Assembly (NCBI GenBank): GCA_041907665.1
Contig: JAYRGW010000012.1
Location: forward strand, 8,805-72,804
Reading direction: 5' to 3'
Length of the DNA stretch: 64,000 nt
DNA from: JAAYUD01 sp041907665
Lineage (GTDB): Bacteria > Bacteroidota > Bacteroidia > Bacteroidales > Bacteroidaceae
The notes beneath the pieces were generated by a model. It had not been told where the DNA came from. It ran no database searches and worked only from the letters and a program-made list of their open reading frames with translations. Every line of letters starts with the position of its first letter. Position 1 is the stretch's first letter. This document shows, one piece after another, positions 53,810 to 63,218 of the stretch. Position numbers and translations under genes: made by a program.

Positions 53810-55096
53810 TTAAAGGTTCTTTTTACCGGATATGACTTCTTTTAAATTCTCTTTACATAAATACCAGCATGCCAAACGTTGCAATTCTTGAGGCGTCACC
53901 GTCTGAATGGCTTTCAATTCTTCGGAAGAAAAGTCATCAGGCAAATGATTGATAAACTGCATTTGATATACATCGGCGGCACTAAAAGACAACTCCATGG
54001 TACGACACAACGCACCCGTCATATAATTGCGAACGATAGTCAATTCTTCTTCGCTAACTAATTCATTCTGTAAGCGATCAATTTCTTTGTACACTTCCTT
54101 TATAAGAGGTTCTACATACTGATCGCTTACTTCAGCTGTAATAATAAGTAAGCTACTATCTGGTTCGTGCGAAAAGCCGGAATAAATTCCATAGGTATAG
54201 CCTTTGTCCTCACGAATATTCGACATGAGTCTACTACCGAAGTAACCGCCCAAAATAGTGACAAGCACATTAAGTTTATGATAATCGGGATGATGCTGAT
54301 CAATAGTATGCATTCCCAATTTGACAGAACTTTGTTGAGAATTGGAACGTTCTTCGAATATACGTTTATCATCGGATATTTTTATATCAAATTTCGGGAA
54401 CGTTATATTTTCCTTGTTTTTACCAAAAGAGGTCGTACCAAAAAACTGCTCAGTTTGAGCAATAATACGATCGGTTATTTTGCCCGAAAGAATAATGTAA
54501 CAATTGTTGGAGCTATAGTGTGTATCATAATAGTCTTGCAACATATCCTTGTCCAATTTTTCAAAATCGGTTTCCTTCGTTATCCTTCCCATCGGATGAG
54601 CATCACCATAAAGTGCATTGCGTAGATTGCGCATCGTAACATATTTGGCCTGCGTACTATTTATTTGATATTTTTGTAGCTCTCTATTGAGAAGTACCGT
54701 ATATTCTTTATCTGGAAATACAGGTTCCTTTATCATAGATTCCAACAATCCCAGAGTCTGCTCAAAGTATTTATTCAAACCATAAGCGGTGATATACGAA
54801 TACTGAGGAAACAATGACAATTCAAGCATTGAACCATAAAAATCAAATTTCTCTGCTATCTGCGACGAACTATATTTTGCAGTTCCTTCGCGTAACATAG
54901 AATTCGTAAAAAGAGCCTGCAACTTTTGTGTTTGGGTCCAATAGCCACCACCGAACATAAAATCTATACGCGACACACTCTGTTCTTCCGAATTGATTAT
55001 CATCAACGGTATACCATTAGGCAATACCGTACGCTGTACAGGGAGCAAAGCTATCTCGGAAAGTTCTTTTATTTCGGGTTGTTGAGTTCGATCCAT
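53810..55096 (-). CDS. M16-family peptidase homologue lacking the zinc motif
   Basis: 428 residues in two M16-type halves; no signal peptide. The place of the HxxEH zinc motif (after FMFGGGYWTQTQKLQAL) reads FTNSMLREGTAKYS with no His-x-x-Glu-His, so it is probably non-catalytic. The second half (VKLGMHTIDQHHPDYHKLNV, LGGYFGSRLMSNIREDKGYT) is well conserved and has the Arg/Tyr residues that complete M16 active sites. It may partner with an active subunit elsewhere, or be a scaffold. It abuts kdsB with the stop and start sharing a base. Confidence 0.85.
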   Translation of the reverse strand: MDRTQQPEIKELSEIALLPVQRTVLPNGIPLMIINSEEQSVSRIDFMFGGGYWTQTQKLQALFTNSMLREGTAKYSSSQIAEKFDFYGSMLELSLFPQYSYITAYGLNKYFEQTLGLLESMIKEPVFPDKEYTVLLNRELQKYQINSTQAKYVTMRNLRNALYGDAHPMGRITKETDFEKLDKDMLQDYYDTHYSSNNCYIILSGKITDRIIAQTEQFFGTTSFGKNKENITFPKFDIKISDDKRIFEERSNSQQSSVKLGMHTIDQHHPDYHKLNVLVTILGGYFGSRLMSNIREDKGYTYGIYSGFSHEPDSSLLIITAEVSDQYVEPLIKEVYKEIDRLQNELVSEEELTIVRNYMTGALCRTMELSFSAADVYQMQFINHLPDDFSSEELKAIQTVTPQELQRLACWYLCKENLKEVISGKKNL

Positions 55097-55851
55097 TATT
55101 TTGTTTTTTGTTTTAAGAAGTCTTCGGCACGCAATAAATCTTGTGGCGTGTCAATTCCAATCGTTTCAATATTGGTAATGCCTACCTTTATACGATAGCC
55201 ATTTTGCAGCCAGCGCAACTGTTCTAAAGATTCAGCCTTCTCTAGCGAAGACATCGGCAATTGAGTAATTTCACGAAGCACATCGTTGCGATAGGCATAC
55301 AAGCCTATGTGTTTATAGTATACATGGTTTTGGAGCCACACTTGTTTGTCGGCATTACGCTGATAAGGAATAATGGAACGAGAAAAATACATAGCGTTCA
55401 TATTATGATCGACTACGACTTTAGGCGAATTCACATTTTCGAGTGATTCAAAAGGATTATCTGCACTAAAAGGTTTCACCAATGTAGCTATCTGTGTATC
55501 GGAATCATCAAAACAATGCTTCACGGTTTCCAATTGTTCCGATTGAATAAAAGGTTCGTCACCTTGTATATTAATAACGACATCGTGCCCATTTCCAATC
55601 TTAGTATAGGCCTCATAGCAACGATCCGTACCACTATTGTGATTGACAGACGTCATAACCACCTTACCACCGAATGCGATAACGGCTTGATAGATTCGTT
55701 CATCGTCAGTCGCCACACATGTATCGTCAAGAATATCGCTCACTCTACTATACACTCTTTCTATAATAGTCTTTCCGCCAAGCACAGCCAAAGGCTTGCC
55801 CGGGAATCGGGTAGACGCGTATCGTGCCGGAATAATTCCTATAAAGTTCAT
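55096..55851 (-). CDS. kdsB: CMP-KDO synthetase
   Basis: 251 residues. GIIPARYASTRFPGKPLAVL is the nucleotide-binding signature and INIQGDEPFIQSEQL the Mg-binding block. It activates 3-deoxy-manno-octulosonate for attachment to lipid A. It follows PBP1A by 21 nt and is followed by the M16 homologue. Confidence 0.97.
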   Translation of the reverse strand: MNFIGIIPARYASTRFPGKPLAVLGGKTIIERVYSRVSDILDDTCVATDDERIYQAVIAFGGKVVMTSVNHNSGTDRCYEAYTKIGNGHDVVINIQGDEPFIQSEQLETVKHCFDDSDTQIATLVKPFSADNPFESLENVNSPKVVVDHNMNAMYFSRSIIPYQRNADKQVWLQNHVYYKHIGLYAYRNDVLREITQLPMSSLEKAESLEQLRWLQNGYRIKVGITNIETIGIDTPQDLLRAEDFLKQKTK

Positions 55852-55872
55852 TTTTATTACTGTATATTTATA

Positions 55873-58206
55873 TCATTCAAATAAATCATCAATACCCTGC
55901 TCTCCTCCACTCGCACCTTTATCTGGCGTTGCTATCGGAGCACTACCGCAAGGATCGAATCCATTTGGTATTTGGAATTTCTCATTTTGCTTATACTTCA
56001 AGGTCTTGTCGGCATAAACCTTCTTCATGTAGATACCCCATATCGGAAGTGCCATCGACGAACCTTGTCCATAAGTCATGGTATCAAAATGAATATCTCT
56101 ATTTTCACCTCCTACCCACACACCAGTGACCAGCGAGGGTGTAAAACCTATAAACCAACCATCAGAATTTCGATTTGAAGTACCAGTCTTACCACAGACA
56201 TCTGCAGAAGTATATCGCCGCACTCGTCCTGCGGTACCATGATTAATGACCTCTCTAAGCATGATCAACATTTTGTATGCACTATTGGCACTGATCACTT
56301 CACTCATACGCGGAGTGAAAGTAGAAATCACATTACCCTTGCTATCTTCTATTTTCGTTACGAACAGAGGAGCCACCCTTATACCTTTGTCGGCAAAAGC
56401 CGTGTATGCACTGACCATCTCGCCCACCGATATATCGCAGGGACCAAGACACAGCGAAACGGTAGGTGGAATATTCTGATTCGCTATTCCGAAGCTGTGA
56501 ATGAGTCGAACAAAAGCATAGGGATTGAGCTTACTCATCAGATAAGCCGATATCCAATTGTTAGAGTTGGCAAGTCCCCATTTCAAGGTCACTATTTGCC
56601 CATAGTTACGTCTACTCGTATTTCGAGGACTCCATGCTCTACCATTCTCATCGATAAGAGTCTGTTCCACGTTCCGAGTCACATCACAAGGCGAATAGCC
56701 GTTTTCCATAGCCAAAGCATACAAGAAAGGCTTAATGGTAGAACCCACCTGGCGCCGTCCCACCATTGCCATGTCATATTGGAAATAGTTATAGTTAGGA
56801 CCACCAACATAAGCCTTAACATATCCGGTCACAGGGTCCATCGACATAAATCCGGCACGCAAATAGAATTGATAATATTTGATACTATCAAGAGGAGTCA
56901 TCACGGTATCTTTCTCCCCATGCCAGGTAAATACAGACATTGGTTCTGGAGTATGAAATGCTTTTTTGATTTGTTCTTCCGAACATCCGGCTGCTTTCAT
57001 ATCATGGTATCGCCCACTTTGCTTAATATACCTACTCAGTATGTTATTTACCTGCTGTTTGGAAAGCTGGTTTGTAAATGGAGCCGTCGGGCGTCCACTC
57101 TTTTCTTTAAAGAACAACGGTTGCAAGTAATGCCCCAAATGTTCTTCCACAGCTTCTTCAGCATATTTCTGCATATGCGAATTAATCGTGGTATATATTT
57201 TCAGACCATCCGTATATATATTGTAGTTAGTTCCATCCGATTTTTTATTCTTATCGCACCAACCATAGAGCGGATTGGTTTCCCAAGCCAACGAATCTTC
57301 ATAATATTTTTGGTGGTCGTAGAACGGATAATCACTTCTGGAAGGTTTATGAGCCGTCATCATAATGCGCAGATATTCTCTGAAATAAGTGGCAAGACCT
57401 TCTTTATGATCAACCCGATGATAATGAAGTGTCAGAGGTAGAGCCTGCAAAGAATCACATTCGGCATCCGAAAGATAGCCAGCTTTACGCATTTGGTCGA
57501 GCACCACATTGCGGCGTTGGCGGGTGCGCTCGTTATATCTTACAGGATTAAAGTAAGATGAATTTTTGCACATACCGATAAGTGTCGCCGATTCTTCGGT
57601 TTTCAAATCTTTAGGCAGGCATCCAAAATAAGTATATGCAGCAGTTTTTATGCCGACAGCATTATTTAAGAAATCGAATTTATTGAGATACATCGTCAAG
57701 ATTTCCTCTTTCGTATAATATCTTTCAAGCCGCACAGCAATAACCCATTCGATAGGTTTCTGAAAAAGACGTTGCATAGAGCTTGTTGCCTGTTCTTCTG
57801 TAAAAAGCTGCTTGGCAAGTTGTTGTGTAATAGTACTACCTCCACCGGCATTTTTACGTTGGAATATACCACGTTTCACTACTGCACGCATCAATGCCTT
57901 GGCATCAATACCCGAATGTTCTCTGAAACGAATATCTTCGGTAGCTATCAATGCATTAATTAAACTGGCAGGTAGTTCTCTATAAGAACTGTAGACTCTA
58001 TTTTCTTTATTTAGTGACCACGTACCGAGCACCGTGCCATCATCCGAAAATATTTCTGTAGCAAATTTATAATTCGGATTTTCCAGCTCTTCGATGTCGG
58101 GCATATAACCTATCCATCCATGAGCGATAGCAAAAAAGAGGATAAAAGTTGATAAAGCGATAATACCTAAAAATATCCAAAGCCCTTTTATTATTTTCTT
58201 AACCAT
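55873..58206 (-). CDS. Penicillin-binding protein 1A (transglycosylase/transpeptidase)
   Basis: 777 residues from ATG 58206, after the TACATTTG box at 58231-58238; the TTG further up lies within that box region. One N-terminal membrane segment (GLWIFLGIIALSTFILFFAI). The GT51 domain has EDIRFREHSGIDAKALMRAV with the catalytic Glu and GGGSTITQQLAKQLF. The transpeptidase has GSTIKPF (SxxK), SNNW (SxN) and CGKTGTSNRNSDGW (KTG). It polymerises and crosslinks peptidoglycan. It is followed by kdsB, so cell-wall and lipopolysaccharide genes share a transcript. Confidence 0.96.
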   Translation of the reverse strand: MVKKIIKGLWIFLGIIALSTFILFFAIAHGWIGYMPDIEELENPNYKFATEIFSDDGTVLGTWSLNKENRVYSSYRELPASLINALIATEDIRFREHSGIDAKALMRAVVKRGIFQRKNAGGGSTITQQLAKQLFTEEQATSSMQRLFQKPIEWVIAVRLERYYTKEEILTMYLNKFDFLNNAVGIKTAAYTYFGCLPKDLKTEESATLIGMCKNSSYFNPVRYNERTRQRRNVVLDQMRKAGYLSDAECDSLQALPLTLHYHRVDHKEGLATYFREYLRIMMTAHKPSRSDYPFYDHQKYYEDSLAWETNPLYGWCDKNKKSDGTNYNIYTDGLKIYTTINSHMQKYAEEAVEEHLGHYLQPLFFKEKSGRPTAPFTNQLSKQQVNNILSRYIKQSGRYHDMKAAGCSEEQIKKAFHTPEPMSVFTWHGEKDTVMTPLDSIKYYQFYLRAGFMSMDPVTGYVKAYVGGPNYNYFQYDMAMVGRRQVGSTIKPFLYALAMENGYSPCDVTRNVEQTLIDENGRAWSPRNTSRRNYGQIVTLKWGLANSNNWISAYLMSKLNPYAFVRLIHSFGIANQNIPPTVSLCLGPCDISVGEMVSAYTAFADKGIRVAPLFVTKIEDSKGNVISTFTPRMSEVISANSAYKMLIMLREVINHGTAGRVRRYTSADVCGKTGTSNRNSDGWFIGFTPSLVTGVWVGGENRDIHFDTMTYGQGSSMALPIWGIYMKKVYADKTLKYKQNEKFQIPNGFDPCGSAPIATPDKGASGGEQGIDDLFE

Positions 58207-58230
58207 AAGATGCCTAATATATTCAAAATG

Positions 58231-58238
58231 CAAATGTA
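58231..58238 (-). promoter_or_regulatory. -7 box of the PBP1A-kdsB-M16 transcript
   Basis: TACATTTG on the minus strand, 24 nt before ATG 58206. A TTTC at the -33 position is one base off consensus. Confidence 0.55.
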
Positions 58239-58336
58239 GACATAAAACTTTATTTTTGGAAAAGATTCATCAAATAGTTGTTTGTTTGATAAATATTAAT
58301 TAGTAATTTTACGACGCAAAAAGATGAAAACAAAAT

Positions 58337-59281
58337 ATGCAAAACATGGAAAATAGGAGTTTAGTAACCATTGCTGACTATAGTAAAGAAAAAATACTCT
58401 ACATGCTACAGATGGCAGCAGAATTTGAAAAGAACCCCAACCGCAACTTACTGAAAAGCAAAGTTGTAGCAACTCTTTTCTTCGAACCATCTACCCGTAC
58501 ACGTTTGAGTTTCGAAACAGCAGCCAATCGACTTCAGGCTCGAGTTATCGGTTTTAGTGACCCGAAAGCAACCAGTTCTTCCAAAGGTGAATCATTGAAA
58601 GACACCATTATGATGGTAAGCAACTATGCCGATGTCATCGTAATGCGCCATTATTTGGAAGGTGCAGCGAGATACGCCAGCGAGATAGCTCCCGTTCCCG
58701 TAGTCAATGCAGGCGACGGAGCCAATCAGCATCCATCCCAGACAATGCTCGACTTATATTCCATATACAAGACTCAGGGGACATTGGAGAATCTCAACAT
58801 CTTCTTGGTGGGAGACCTGAAATATGGGCGCACCGTCCATTCGCTCATTCAAGCAATGCGCCACTTCAACCCGACATTTCATTTTGTTGCTCCACAAGAG
58901 CTTAGAATGCCCGAGGAATACAAACTATATTGCAAAGAATATCAGATAAAATACGAAGAGCATTCAGAATTTACCGCAGAGACTATTCAAGATGCCGACA
59001 TCCTCTACATGACAAGGGTACAACGCGAACGTTTCACCGACTTAATGGAATACGAACGAGTAAAGAATATCTTCATCTTGCGCAACTCGATGTTGGCAAA
59101 TACTCGACCCAACCTAAAGATTCTTCATCCACTTCCAAGAGTGAATGAAATTTCTTATGATGTAGATGAAAGTCCTAAAGCATACTATTATCAACAAGCA
59201 CATAACGGACTATTTGCCCGCCAGGCTATACTTTGCGATGTACTAGGCATTACGTTAGACGAAATCAAAAAAGAACAATGA
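58337..59281 (+). CDS. pyrB: Aspartate carbamoyltransferase catalytic subunit
   Basis: 314 residues; Met 4 (58346) is an alternative start. Carbamoyl phosphate site FFEPSTRTRLSFETA; NAGDGANQHPSQTMLDLYS; and HPLPRVNEISYDVD. It catalyses the first committed step of pyrimidine synthesis. No pyrimidine-type attenuator or UTP-sensing leader is evident in the short upstream gap. It overlaps pyrI at ATGA. Confidence 0.97.
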   Translation: MQNMENRSLVTIADYSKEKILYMLQMAAEFEKNPNRNLLKSKVVATLFFEPSTRTRLSFETAANRLQARVIGFSDPKATSSSKGESLKDTIMMVSNYADVIVMRHYLEGAARYASEIAPVPVVNAGDGANQHPSQTMLDLYSIYKTQGTLENLNIFLVGDLKYGRTVHSLIQAMRHFNPTFHFVAPQELRMPEEYKLYCKEYQIKYEEHSEFTAETIQDADILYMTRVQRERFTDLMEYERVKNIFILRNSMLANTRPNLKILHPLPRVNEISYDVDESPKAYYYQQAHNGLFARQAILCDVLGITLDEIKKEQ

Positions 59282-59745
59282 GAAATATTATCAATAAACG
59301 AGAATTACAAGTAGCAGCCATCGAAAACGGCACTGTTATCGACCACATACCCGCCGACAAACTATTCTCGGTGGTATCCTTGCTTGGGCTGCAACACATG
59401 AGTAACAAGATCACTATCGGCTTCAATTTTGATAGTGAAAAGCTAGGCAAAAAAGGCCTCATAAAAATAGCAGATAAGTTTCTCTCCGACGATGAATTAA
59501 ATCGTCTTTCGGTGGTTGCTCCGCATGTAGTTATGAGTATCATACGCGACTTTGAAGTCGTCGAAAAACATAACGTCGAAATGCCTTCACTTTTGCGTGG
59601 CATCGTAAAATGCACCAATCCAAAATGTATCACCAACAATGAACCGATGCAAACAGTCTTTCATGTGGTAGACAAGGACAATTGCGTCATTCGGTGTCAC
59701 TACTGCGAAAAAGAACAGCAACGTAACGAAATACAAATTTTATAA
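59278..59745 (+). CDS. pyrI: Aspartate carbamoyltransferase regulatory subunit
   Basis: 155 residues from ATG 59278; the longer open frame begins inside pyrB. An N-terminal nucleotide-binding domain (VAAIENGTVIDHIPADKLF) is followed by a zinc domain with four cysteines (VKCTNPKC, then RCHYCEKEQ). It gives ATP/CTP allosteric control to PyrB, forming the class B dodecamer. Start and pyrB stop overlap by four bases. Confidence 0.97.
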   Translation: MRNIINKRELQVAAIENGTVIDHIPADKLFSVVSLLGLQHMSNKITIGFNFDSEKLGKKGLIKIADKFLSDDELNRLSVVAPHVVMSIIRDFEVVEKHNVEMPSLLRGIVKCTNPKCITNNEPMQTVFHVVDKDNCVIRCHYCEKEQQRNEIQIL

Positions 59746-59752
59746 CGCACCT

Positions 59753-60316
59753 ATGAGACAAGATTTCAAACCGGGGACTATGATCTATCCCCTACCGGCC
59801 GTACTTGTCAGTTGTGGCAACGATGAATCGGAGTATAATGTTTTCACAGTGGCATGGACAGGTACGATTTGTTCCAATCCGCCCATGTGTTATATTTCGG
59901 TCCGTCCGTCGCGTCATTCGTATCCCATTATTAAGAAGAACATGGAATTCGTCATCAATCTGACAACGGCCGAAATGGCACGAGCTACAGATTGGTGTGG
60001 AGTTCGTTCGGGAAACGACTACAACAAATTCAAAGAAATGAATCTCACTCCCGGCAAATGCTCCATTGTCCAAGCTCCATTGATAGAAGAATCGCCACTT
60101 TGCATCGAATGTAGAGTAAAAGAAATCATGTCACTCGGTTCTCACGACATGTTCATTGCAGACGTTGTCAATATTCGAATAGATGACAAGTACATGCAGG
60201 AAGATGGACGATTCGATCTGGCTTCTTCTGGATTAATGGCTTATGTACATGGCGGATACTTCAATCTAGGTAATAAAATAGGAAAGTTTGGATGGTCGGT
60301 CGAAAAGAAAAAATAA
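59753..60316 (+). CDS. Flavin reductase-like protein (FMN-binding split barrel)
   Basis: 187 residues. MIYPLPAVLVSCGNDESEYN with VFTVAWTGTICSNPPMCYIS is the FMN-binding block, followed by SVRPSRHSYPIIKKNMEFVI. It probably reduces flavin or a flavin-like cofactor with NAD(P)H; its partner is unknown. It lies 7 nt after pyrI and overlaps the PorT-like gene by 25 nt. Confidence 0.88.
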   Translation: MRQDFKPGTMIYPLPAVLVSCGNDESEYNVFTVAWTGTICSNPPMCYISVRPSRHSYPIIKKNMEFVINLTTAEMARATDWCGVRSGNDYNKFKEMNLTPGKCSIVQAPLIEESPLCIECRVKEIMSLGSHDMFIADVVNIRIDDKYMQEDGRFDLASSGLMAYVHGGYFNLGNKIGKFGWSVEKKK

Positions 60317-61053
60317 TTTTTCTACTAAGTGCAGCAGTTATATTATGCCTGTTAAGGCCAACGATTGCTACAGCACAAAGTTTGGAGCGTGGCAAAAAAG
60401 AAATTGCCACACGCCAAATGAAGTATAATAAAAAAATCAATTTCGGTTTAAAAGCAGGTTTCCGATCGACCAATTATATTGTATCAGACTTCCTAATTGA
60501 CGGAAAAAGAATCGAAGACCCGCAAAAGAATTATCTGCTCGGCTATTATGCATCCGCTTTCACTCGACTCAATTTCAATCACCGATTCGTGCAAGCCGAA
60601 ATATCATACAATATCGATCGTGCCGAAGTGCTTCTAAATAAAGATATACCGGCAACTAGCACTGCACCTATATCTACCGTCACAAGCAATATACAAACAA
60701 TCAGTTTTCCACTCATGTATGGATTTTATATCGTGAGACAAGGTCCATATACACTATCCGTCTTTTTAGGCCCTAAAGCCGAATACATTGTAAAATCCAA
60801 CATCGATTACGAAAGCTTCGAACAACAAAATATCAAAGAAAAATTACACCCGCTCAATCTTGCCATCGTCAGTGGTATTTCTGTGAGCATATCAAAGGTT
60901 TTTTTCGATTTTCGCTACGAACAAGAGACTCTAAATATATCCAAATCCATAAGTTACGAATCGCTATCGACAGAAAATAGTACAGGAGCGGGAAATATCA
61001 AATTTCACAGACGAGGCAGTTCGTTAAGTTTTTCGTTCGGTGTACTTTTTTAG
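60292..61053 (+). CDS. PorT-like outer membrane beta-barrel protein
   Basis: 253 residues with a signal peptide (KIIFLLSAAVILCLLRPTIA). Alternating polar/hydrophobic strands from residue ~40 (KINFGLKAGFRSTNYIVSDF, RFVQAEISYNI, YTLSVFLGPKAEYIVKSN) end in SLSFSFGVLF, a terminal aromatic typical of barrel insertion. The PorT family includes a type IX secretion component; no other T9SS gene is in this window, so the specific role is not established. Its start is 25 nt inside the flavin reductase gene, indicating coupling. Confidence 0.8.
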   Translation: MVGRKEKIIFLLSAAVILCLLRPTIATAQSLERGKKEIATRQMKYNKKINFGLKAGFRSTNYIVSDFLIDGKRIEDPQKNYLLGYYASAFTRLNFNHRFVQAEISYNIDRAEVLLNKDIPATSTAPISTVTSNIQTISFPLMYGFYIVRQGPYTLSVFLGPKAEYIVKSNIDYESFEQQNIKEKLHPLNLAIVSGISVSISKVFFDFRYEQETLNISKSISYESLSTENSTGAGNIKFHRRGSSLSFSFGVLF

Positions 61054-61076
61054 TAGAAATATTCTTAGCGTTTTAC

Positions 61077-61106
61077 TTGCGGTCTGATTATTTTTGCCTA
61101 ATTTTG
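61077..61106 (+). promoter_or_regulatory. Promoter of glyA
   Basis: TTG at 61077-61079, 19 nt, TAATTTTG at 61099-61106. An overlapping TATTTTTG (61089-61096) could serve as a second -7 box. Leader of about 55 nt. Confidence 0.7.
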
Positions 61107-61167
61107 CAACATAATGAAAGAATAATATAGTAAATAGCTAATTAATCTTTACCTATTTTTAAACATA

Positions 61168-62448
61168 ATGAAAAGAGACGATTTAATTTTCAACATCATT
61201 GAAAAAGAGCATCAGCGTCAGTTGAAAGGCATTGAGTTAATCGCTTCAGAAAACTTTGTAAGCGATGAAGTTATGCAGGCAATGGGATCTTGCCTTACTA
61301 ATAAATATGCAGAAGGCTATCCCGGTAAACGTTATTACGGAGGTTGCGAAGTTGTAGACGAAAGCGAAACATTGGCTATCGAACGCATCAAACAACTTTT
61401 TGATGCCGAATATGCTAACGTACAACCCCACTCAGGCGCTCAAGCCAATGCTGCAGTATTTCTTGCAGTACTCAATCCTGGAGATAAATTCATGGGATTA
61501 AATCTGGCACACGGCGGACATTTGTCTCATGGCTCCTTAGTTAATACTTCAGGTATTATCTACGAACCACACGAATACAATCTGAATCGCGAAACAGGAC
61601 GTGTAGACTACGACGAAATGGAGCAAATCGCTCTTCGTGAACGTCCAAAAATGATTATTGGTGGAGGCTCTGCCTACTCTCGCGAATGGGATTATAAAAG
61701 AATGCGCGAGATTGCCGATAAGATAGGCGCTATTTTGATGATTGATATGGCTCATCCTGCAGGTCTTATTGCAGCCGGGCTACTCGACAACCCATTGAAA
61801 TATGCCCACATCGTTACTTCTACTACCCACAAGACATTGCGTGGACCTCGTGGAGGTATCATCCTGATGGGAAAAGATTTCGACAATCCATGGGGCAAAA
61901 CAACACCTAAAGGCGAAATCAAGAAGATGTCGGCATTACTCAATTCTGCTGTATTCCCTGGTATCCAAGGTGGCCCACTCGAGCACGTCATTGCAGCAAA
62001 AGCCGTTGCATTCGGTGAAGCTTTGCAGCCATCATTCAAAGAATACCAACAGCAAGTGAAGAAAAATGCTGCCGTATTGGCTCAAGAGTTAATAAATCGT
62101 GGATTCGATATTGTATCTGGAGGCACAGACAACCACTCTATGCTGGTTGACTTACGCACCAAATATCCGGATTTGACGGGCAAAGTTGCCGAAAAAGCTC
62201 TAGTCTCTGCCGACATCACGGTCAACAAAAACATGGTTCCATTCGATACTCGCTCTGCATTCCAAACATCTGGTATACGTCTAGGTACTCCAGCCATCAC
62301 AACCCGGGGTGCAAAAGAAGAATTGATGGGCGAGATTGCAGAAATGATAGAAACCGTTCTATCAAATGTTGAAAACGAAGCCGTTATTGCAAAAGTACGT
62401 GCACACGTCAACGAAATGATGGTAAAATATCCGATATTCGCATATTAA
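61168..62448 (+). CDS. glyA: Serine hydroxymethyltransferase
   Basis: 426 residues. ELIASENFVSDEVMQAMGS, YGGCEVVDESETLAIERIKQ and the PLP-lysine segment VTSTTHKTLRGPRGG are diagnostic. It interconverts serine and glycine with tetrahydrofolate, supplying one-carbon units. It has its own promoter and a strong terminator. Confidence 0.98.
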   Translation: MKRDDLIFNIIEKEHQRQLKGIELIASENFVSDEVMQAMGSCLTNKYAEGYPGKRYYGGCEVVDESETLAIERIKQLFDAEYANVQPHSGAQANAAVFLAVLNPGDKFMGLNLAHGGHLSHGSLVNTSGIIYEPHEYNLNRETGRVDYDEMEQIALRERPKMIIGGGSAYSREWDYKRMREIADKIGAILMIDMAHPAGLIAAGLLDNPLKYAHIVTSTTHKTLRGPRGGIILMGKDFDNPWGKTTPKGEIKKMSALLNSAVFPGIQGGPLEHVIAAKAVAFGEALQPSFKEYQQQVKKNAAVLAQELINRGFDIVSGGTDNHSMLVDLRTKYPDLTGKVAEKALVSADITVNKNMVPFDTRSAFQTSGIRLGTPAITTRGAKEELMGEIAEMIETVLSNVENEAVIAKVRAHVNEMMVKYPIFAY

Positions 62449-62489
62449 AGAAATCGATTATTCGGCATTCCTATAATAGTATTAAAAAG

Positions 62490-62526
62490 CGAAAGCTGTA
62501 CTAGCAAGTACAGCTTTCGTTTTTTT
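62490..62526 (+). terminator. Terminator of glyA
   Basis: Perfect 13-bp stem CGAAAGCTGTACT / AGTACAGCTTTCG with an AGCA loop and seven T, about 40 nt after the stop. Confidence 0.92.
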
Positions 62527-62576
62527 AATGTCGCATACTGCCATTTTCCATAAAAAGCACTACACTATTTGCTTTG

Positions 62577-62883
62577 AGCCTTTTATAAAGGTCAATTTGA
62601 ATTTGGAAGAAATCAAGATCTAAACGATCCTTTAAAAGAACTTCTTTTGCACTACTCTTTCAATAAGAAAAAGCAAACGCGAAGTCTACTCTTTGCTCTT
62701 ATCTTAATCAGTTTATCTCATTATTTTTTTGCAGAAACTTTTAATAAAGTGTACCGACAATATAATGCATTTACCGGAGACTCTACTCAAATAATTAAAA
62801 TTATTTATCATGGAGTACTTTCAATATTTTACAGTCTCTCTTACGTATTTCAATACGAGCTACACCTCCACAATTTTCTTTAG
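62577..62883 (+). pseudogene. Possible remnant of a membrane protein
   Basis: An open frame without an ATG after a TGA: AFYKGQFEFGRNQDLNDPLK leads to a hydrophobic stretch (SLLFALILISLSHYFFAE) and then FNKVYRQYNAFTGDSTQII. The first ~80 codons look protein-like; the end overlaps the immunity-like gene on the other strand and is probably meaningless. I do not recognise the family. It may be the debris of a gene disrupted when the accessory cassette arrived, or chance. Confidence 0.3.
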
Positions 62884-63133
62884 CAGAAGTACCTTCCACA
62901 ATCCAAAGAGAATCTCCTATTAGTGTTGCCTTGTATGGTTTTTCTTTTACTACAGACTGTCCATATATGGAAACCCATATTGTTTCTGCTATTTTTTTAG
63001 CAATCTCATCATTCGATACCAATCCATTCTTTTGAATATTTATATTCTGTTCGCTTTTCTGATCGTTCCTTGTACATTGCCAGAATGATAAGAAAATAAT
63101 AACAAAACAGAATAAATACCGTGCTATTTTCAT
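62801..63133 (-). CDS. NTF2-fold immunity-protein-like lipoprotein (YbbC/YhhH type)
   Basis: 110 residues. A signal peptide ends in a lipobox-like SFWQC. The mature part (NDEIAKKIAETIWVSIYGQS, VVKEKPYKATLIGDSLWIVE, GGVARIEIRKRDCKILKVLH) matches the YbbC/YhhH family, NTF2-fold proteins often found beside polymorphic toxins in Bacteroidota. No toxin gene is in the window. It may protect against a toxin encoded past the edge or by neighbours. Confidence 0.75.
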   Translation of the reverse strand: MKIARYLFCFVIIFLSFWQCTRNDQKSEQNINIQKNGLVSNDEIAKKIAETIWVSIYGQSVVKEKPYKATLIGDSLWIVEGTSAKENCGGVARIEIRKRDCKILKVLHDK

Positions 63134-63218
63134 ATTATATTTTTTGATTATTTGAGCTCCTAAAAAGATTAATATTCTTTCTTATTCATTATTCTCTAAC
63201 GATTTATAATTAGCATCT

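Noticed and set aside
56239..57441. 400-codon open frame on the plus strand
   Set aside because: Exactly antisense to the PBP1A gene, whose motifs are all intact; His/Ile/Ser-rich composition is typical of an antisense shadow.
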